From assembly GCA_013076295.1 (NCBI GenBank), contig RQOL01000024.1, forward strand, positions 186,001-250,000: 64,000 nt of DNA. Direction: 5' to 3'. Position 1 is the stretch's first letter; every line of letters starts with the position of its first letter. The notes beneath the pieces are model-generated. The model was not told the DNA's origin. It ran no database searches and saw only the letters and a list, made by a program, of their open reading frames with translations. The translations under genes and the position numbers were made by a program. Positions 59,623-64,000 of the stretch are shown here, piece after piece. Source of the DNA: Sanderia malayensis. Lineage: Eukaryota > Cnidaria > Scyphozoa > Semaeostomeae > Pelagiidae.

Positions 59623-62600
59623 GTAAGCGTTGGGTAAACGATTACATGATTTTCGAAGTGAACTTGGGTTTTCTTCCATATATTCCAATTTTTGTGGCCA
59701 TAAGCGCTCCTTACTTTGCTGTACACGCATTGATTTCGCAAAACGTTGAGCGATTAAAAGACTGATGGTAATAGTAAACTCTGTTTATGTAATTCCAACC
59801 CCCCTGGAGGAGCATGAATATATTCCGTGCACGGCAAGGTCTCAGTGGATATGAAGAACTTTGTTAACTTTTGTTTAAAAAATTGTAATTTTCGATTATT
59901 TTCCTGACGATCTGGGTTCACATGGAACCAAAAATGCTCAAACGATAAGCTAACTTTTAATTCCGAAAATTAAACAACTTTTAGCACTAAGCGCGGATCA
60001 AAGATTCTTAAAAAACGTGTAACAAAATTAAATAGTTATCTTTTATATGAAAGAGGTTTCGTCGTTTAGTAAAGGTTGAGTCGCAAACCGCATGCGGAAG
60101 TCAGTATATGTTGGTGAGTGGGGAAAATGCTTTATTCTGTGTTTCGTTTGAAATAGCCATATAAGGTAATTTTGAAGCAACTTTGGCTTTAATAATGGCG
60201 GCCTGTTGTAACATGTAAATTTTTGCTGCCGATTAAATGTTTGGTTTCAAACATACCTCATACCTTGTTCGTGATTATTTGACTGGTTGGATACTTTCAC
60301 AATACTTGAGTGGCTCATCCAAGCAAAGTTTAGTCCGGGTTGATTTAGGCCCATTTTCTTTCGTTGCCGCTATTTGTTTAATACGCCAGACTTTTCTAGA
60401 AGGTCTTCAAATGTCTTGATTTCACAACTAAATTGAGGCAAGGCTCTTTTCACTAACTCATAAGGAAGAAATACTGCAGGCCGCTTTGTTTCAAATTAAG
60501 CTCACTTGGGAGGGGGACCTATTGATAAGCTCTAAATAGAGATGGCGTAAACTAACGCACGTTTTTGATGATATTAATTCCGCATTTGCACGTTTTTAAA
60601 TTTCGTTTTGTCAATTTGAAAAGAGGGTAAACAATTAAAAGAAGACTGATACATCGTAAGAACGTGATGGGAGAGCTTTATCAGACATTTTCATGGTTTC
60701 TCCTGAGGCTTTTTGCATTAGTGCAGCAAAAATTCTGAGAAGTACGCTGTTTTTAATAACAATGATGTTTATAAGAATACTGAGACTCAAAATCGTTAAA
60801 AAACAATGAAAATTTAAGAACAACAATGGAAAAGATCGAGGTTCGACAAAAGTTAAGGTATTCTTATAAAAATGAGTGTGCTCTTTTTACCCTCATCACA
60901 ATTATGCAAACAGTTGTGAGCAACCAATTTAACAATAAAAATATTTGGAGTTTGTTTTGAAAAATAAAAGCTACTTGATTTTGATAAAAATAAATATAAA
61001 ACTAAAAGTAAAATTTTTAAACTTCAAGAAATTTAATGGCTGTAAATTAGGGAATGGCGGCAGTGAAAGAGCACCGAGTTTATGATAACAGTGAAAACCA
61101 AGCAAAAACTGCATGATTCCATGCTGCTTGCTATCAAGTATTTATATTGAAAATTAAAAAATATCCACATAACATCCATTTCCAACATAAGAATTTCACA
61201 ATTGAATGAGGAGCTAAGACTATCTATATTTCAGCGTCCCAAAACATGGATTGTGTAGTCTTATCAAATATTAAAATTATTAATCAATTGTCACAAAAGT
61301 CACTGTTTGAGCTAAAAGAGAATTTCGGAATGCAAAAGTTGGATGAAAAGGAGATTATTTAACTCTGTTGGCCTGACAACAAGTTTATCAAAGTTGCATA
61401 TATAAAAGCTTTAATAAAGCAATGCTTATTTTGTGACAAACATAAAAGCCTCGAAGGGTTGTTGACAATCAGTGGATGCCCGCATAAGAAAAAGCTACTG
61501 TGAGGATTGTTTGATATAAAATGAGTGAAAAGCATGTATGTCATAAGTCGGCTTAGCAGCTATATATGGCAAAAGTAAATGCTAAATAATTAAAAAATGC
61601 TATTCAATAAAAAATTTTTGGGAATGATTGATATCAAAAATCTTTTCAGGATGTTTTATCAACAATCTTGTCGTATCATGCTGAAATGGGACCTGCTATT
61701 GTCATATGTTGTTGCTGCTGTTGTTACCTTGCAATCGTAATTAGTTATGGTTGTGAACCCTGAAAAGATGCTGCTATTTTATTAATGTCACATCTTACCG
61801 CCTTAAAACATACATTTGATTCGCTATAGATTGATTGGAAAAATAACATTGCTGAACGATAACTGAAATCCCTCCCAATGTCATTACTGAAACTTTCTTA
61901 AGGCCTTCTACAATCGAGAAAACAAGCAGAAATTTAAGTGTGAGGTTACACAATATTCGCATCGACGGAATTGCATGCTATGGCAAAAATAATGTTTTTA
62001 ATATTATGTCGATAGATAATATATTATTATCACACACAACATTAAATATTTCGTACTTGAACGACAATTTCTCGCCGCACATTTCAGTATCCAAATTTAT
62101 AAATTTCTTAGGTTTCAAAAATCCAATAGTGAACTTTCTTAACTTTTGGGCGACTCGAGTCGAGTTGTACTCTCTTACAAAGCATTTTCTTGTAAAAAAA
62201 AACTGTGCCTCTCAAATTTTGTAGGGCCTCTTGCGAACTTAATACGGATCTGCATGCATCATTAGTTGTTGTCTACATTACATGCTTATGGCTTAATATA
62301 CTTAACATTGTTGATTTGCGTCCTTCGCTGGCATGATTCTGTATTCATTGGCACAATTGCCCTAATTCAAACACAAAATGGTCGCTATTTAAGTATTTAC
62401 TGCTATGAAACATGAAAATTGTGCTGAAATGAACTGAACTCTTTTACTGTAATACATTGGTTTTTATATCATCACTTTAAGTCACTGCATTTTTTGTTTT
62501 TAGCGCTGGCATCAAAAAGGGTAGTTTACCAAACCTTCTTCGATAATCTTGCAGCGTCATGTTATGGTACATGCATTCAAAGACAGACAGGCTAGTATTT

Positions 62601-63512
62601 TTTTTTAGTTTCCAAATTTTTCTAATGACTATAGCTGCGTTGAAAACGAAAATGTTGAATAGTAGGCCACTTCTAAGCTACAAGAGTTCTGGGCTCTATG
62701 ATACTAGCAGTAAATTAACTTCTTTGAAAGTTATCTCGGTTTCATCAGGTGATTAGCAGTAGTTTGTTTGTAATCTAGTGCTCCTTCTATCAAATAGTTC
62801 AATCTATTACCGTTAGATAGACCTTGTAAATGATTTATAAACCGACTCAAAATGATTGACCATTAATGACGAAGGCATTTTACTGAAACTTTAAAGGAGA
62901 CCTGCAAAGGTTTGGCAAGTTGAGCTTTATTAACTAAGTTTGACCCGCTGAATTCATCAATCTTGTGATTGCTTATAAGTAACTAAATTAAACAAAAACG
63001 ACCTAGTTGCATTGTCAACTTTGGAACATATAAATTCGACACATAATATATTAAAAGTGATAAAAAAAGAGGATTGAATATAAAAATGCCATTATTAAAA
63101 AATCAAGCAAAACCAAAGGAAGAAGTTATCAAAGCACTAAATACAGCTAAGACCTTGAGCCTCCAAAGTAAATTGAAACTTACTCCAAGAAGTTTTGAAA
63201 TAACAGATGTTAAAAATTCTATACCAAAGCGAGGGGAAATGAAAAATCGTTCGAAAAAGCGAATGTTCGGGATGGCGGGTTACTCGAGATAACCGGATGT
63301 CAACTGTATCTCTAAAACCTGATAATAGGTAGCTACTGTTTTTGTACATGTACAAACCACGACCGTAAATGGGTTGCCTTCCAAATAAATACTTTTGAAG
63401 AAATTAGTAGAATGGTTATGAAAAGAAATAAAAATTAAAGCAAATAAAATGAAAAGCACAGCTATCATTCTATTATATATACCTGACGTCTTTTTTTCTA
63501 CTTGTTTTTTAG
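59623..63512. other. Putative lectin intron 1
   Basis: No exon recognised. Near 63260-63308 the sequence GGGTTACTCGAGATAACCGG then ATGTCAACTGTA looks like the right end of another Tigger-like MITE. The open frame at 63074-63292 runs into it and is not convincing as a gene. Confidence 0.4.
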
Positions 63513-63800
63513 GAATGTCTGCTACTACTAGCAATGTTCGATGCGAGGGAAATAAAATCAAATTAGAATGTGAAAGAGGTCATGTGATCAAAACTAACCT
63601 TGCTCTCTATGGTGAGCTTGAGCCTGGCAAAGAGTTATGTAAAGATGCATCACACATATTAGAACTATGCCATAAAGATGTGTTGGGGATTGTGAAGAAA
63701 GATTGCGATGGAAGAAATCTCTGCCCATTCACAATTGGTGACAGATTCAAAGATTTGTGTATAGCCAAATACTTTTACCTTGATATCAGATACTCATGTG
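63513..63800 (+). CDS. SUEL/rhamnose-binding lectin domain exon, gene continues past the window
   Basis: The exon follows a strong acceptor (TTTTTTAG) and ends at TGTG|GTAAGT. It encodes one SUEL-type (galactose/L-rhamnose-binding) domain: VRCEGNKIKLECERGHVIK, NLALYG, CDGRNLCPF, KYFYLDIRYSCG, with eight cysteines in the expected order. The NLALYG and the closing YFYLDIRYSC match the ligand-pocket ANYGR-like and DPC..KYL.V.Y.C regions, though the DPC is DLC. In other animals such domains occur in egg and mucus lectins and in latrophilin-type receptors, so the full protein could be either. The 3' part is outside the window. Confidence 0.82.
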
Positions 63801-64000
63801 GTAAGTTGAGAATATTTCACCATATTGTTGTTTATCTACATTTATTACCAGAGACAGGCAAGATAGCGTAAAATATAGAGTTATCCCTCTAATAAACATG
63901 AATTTATACTGTGACAACAATAAAGTATAAACAGATTGGTAAGATTTTGGCACTTTATTGGAATTGTCTAATTATTCTTAGAATATCGACCATCAACGCA

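Overview
The window reads as nuclear DNA of a non-bilaterian marine animal, most likely a cnidarian. The evidence is AT-rich, intron-containing genes with clear animal orthologues, a SUEL-type lectin domain, conodipine-like secreted phospholipases, a multi-copy uncharacterised protein family that I associate with cnidarian-type genomes, and a very high density of small inverted-repeat elements. The species cannot be named from the sequence alone. All splice models are by eye, from GT/AG sites, phase agreement and similarity to known families.

Layout. 1-3548 (-): a nearly intronless gene of an expanded family of unknown function, running off the left edge and carrying one frameshift. 3.8-8.4 kb: two satellite-like tandem arrays (about 161 bp and 137 bp periods). 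8.8-9.7 kb: a 905-bp foldback element. 10.0-14.8 kb (+): PAAF1 (proteasome regulator), 12 coding exons. 15-18.7 kb: a decayed THAP domain, a possible signal-peptide exon and a candidate small secreted peptide gene with two WYNGRxGR motifs (-). 21.3-27.2 kb (-): RWDD1, 6 coding exons. 27.7-28.5 kb (+): an intronless SS18/SSXT gene, head-to-head with RWDD1. 31.0-40.3 kb (-): WTAP (m6A writer subunit), 8 coding exons with MITE-filled introns. 41.7-42.4 kb (+): the first two exons of an unrecognised gene. 42.6-44.9 kb: a large inverted repeat whose arms are tandem 189-bp arrays. 45.0-45.8 kb (+): ZNF511, one exon, starting 44 bp after that inverted repeat. 46.5-50.3 kb (+): two tandem conodipine-like PLA2 genes, the first with a 1-kb transposon (TTA target duplication) in its intron. 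50.3-59.5 kb: no gene recognised. 59.6-63.8 kb (+): a probable signal exon and a SUEL/rhamnose-binding lectin exon of a gene that continues past the right edge.

The housekeeping genes (PAAF1, RWDD1, SS18, WTAP, ZNF511) belong to unrelated nuclear and cytosolic processes and form no functional cluster. The right half gathers secreted-protein genes (PLA2 pair, lectin). The most unusual material is the mobile DNA: foldback and Tigger-like elements sit in promoters, introns and a 3' UTR, and several lie within a few hundred bases of start codons.
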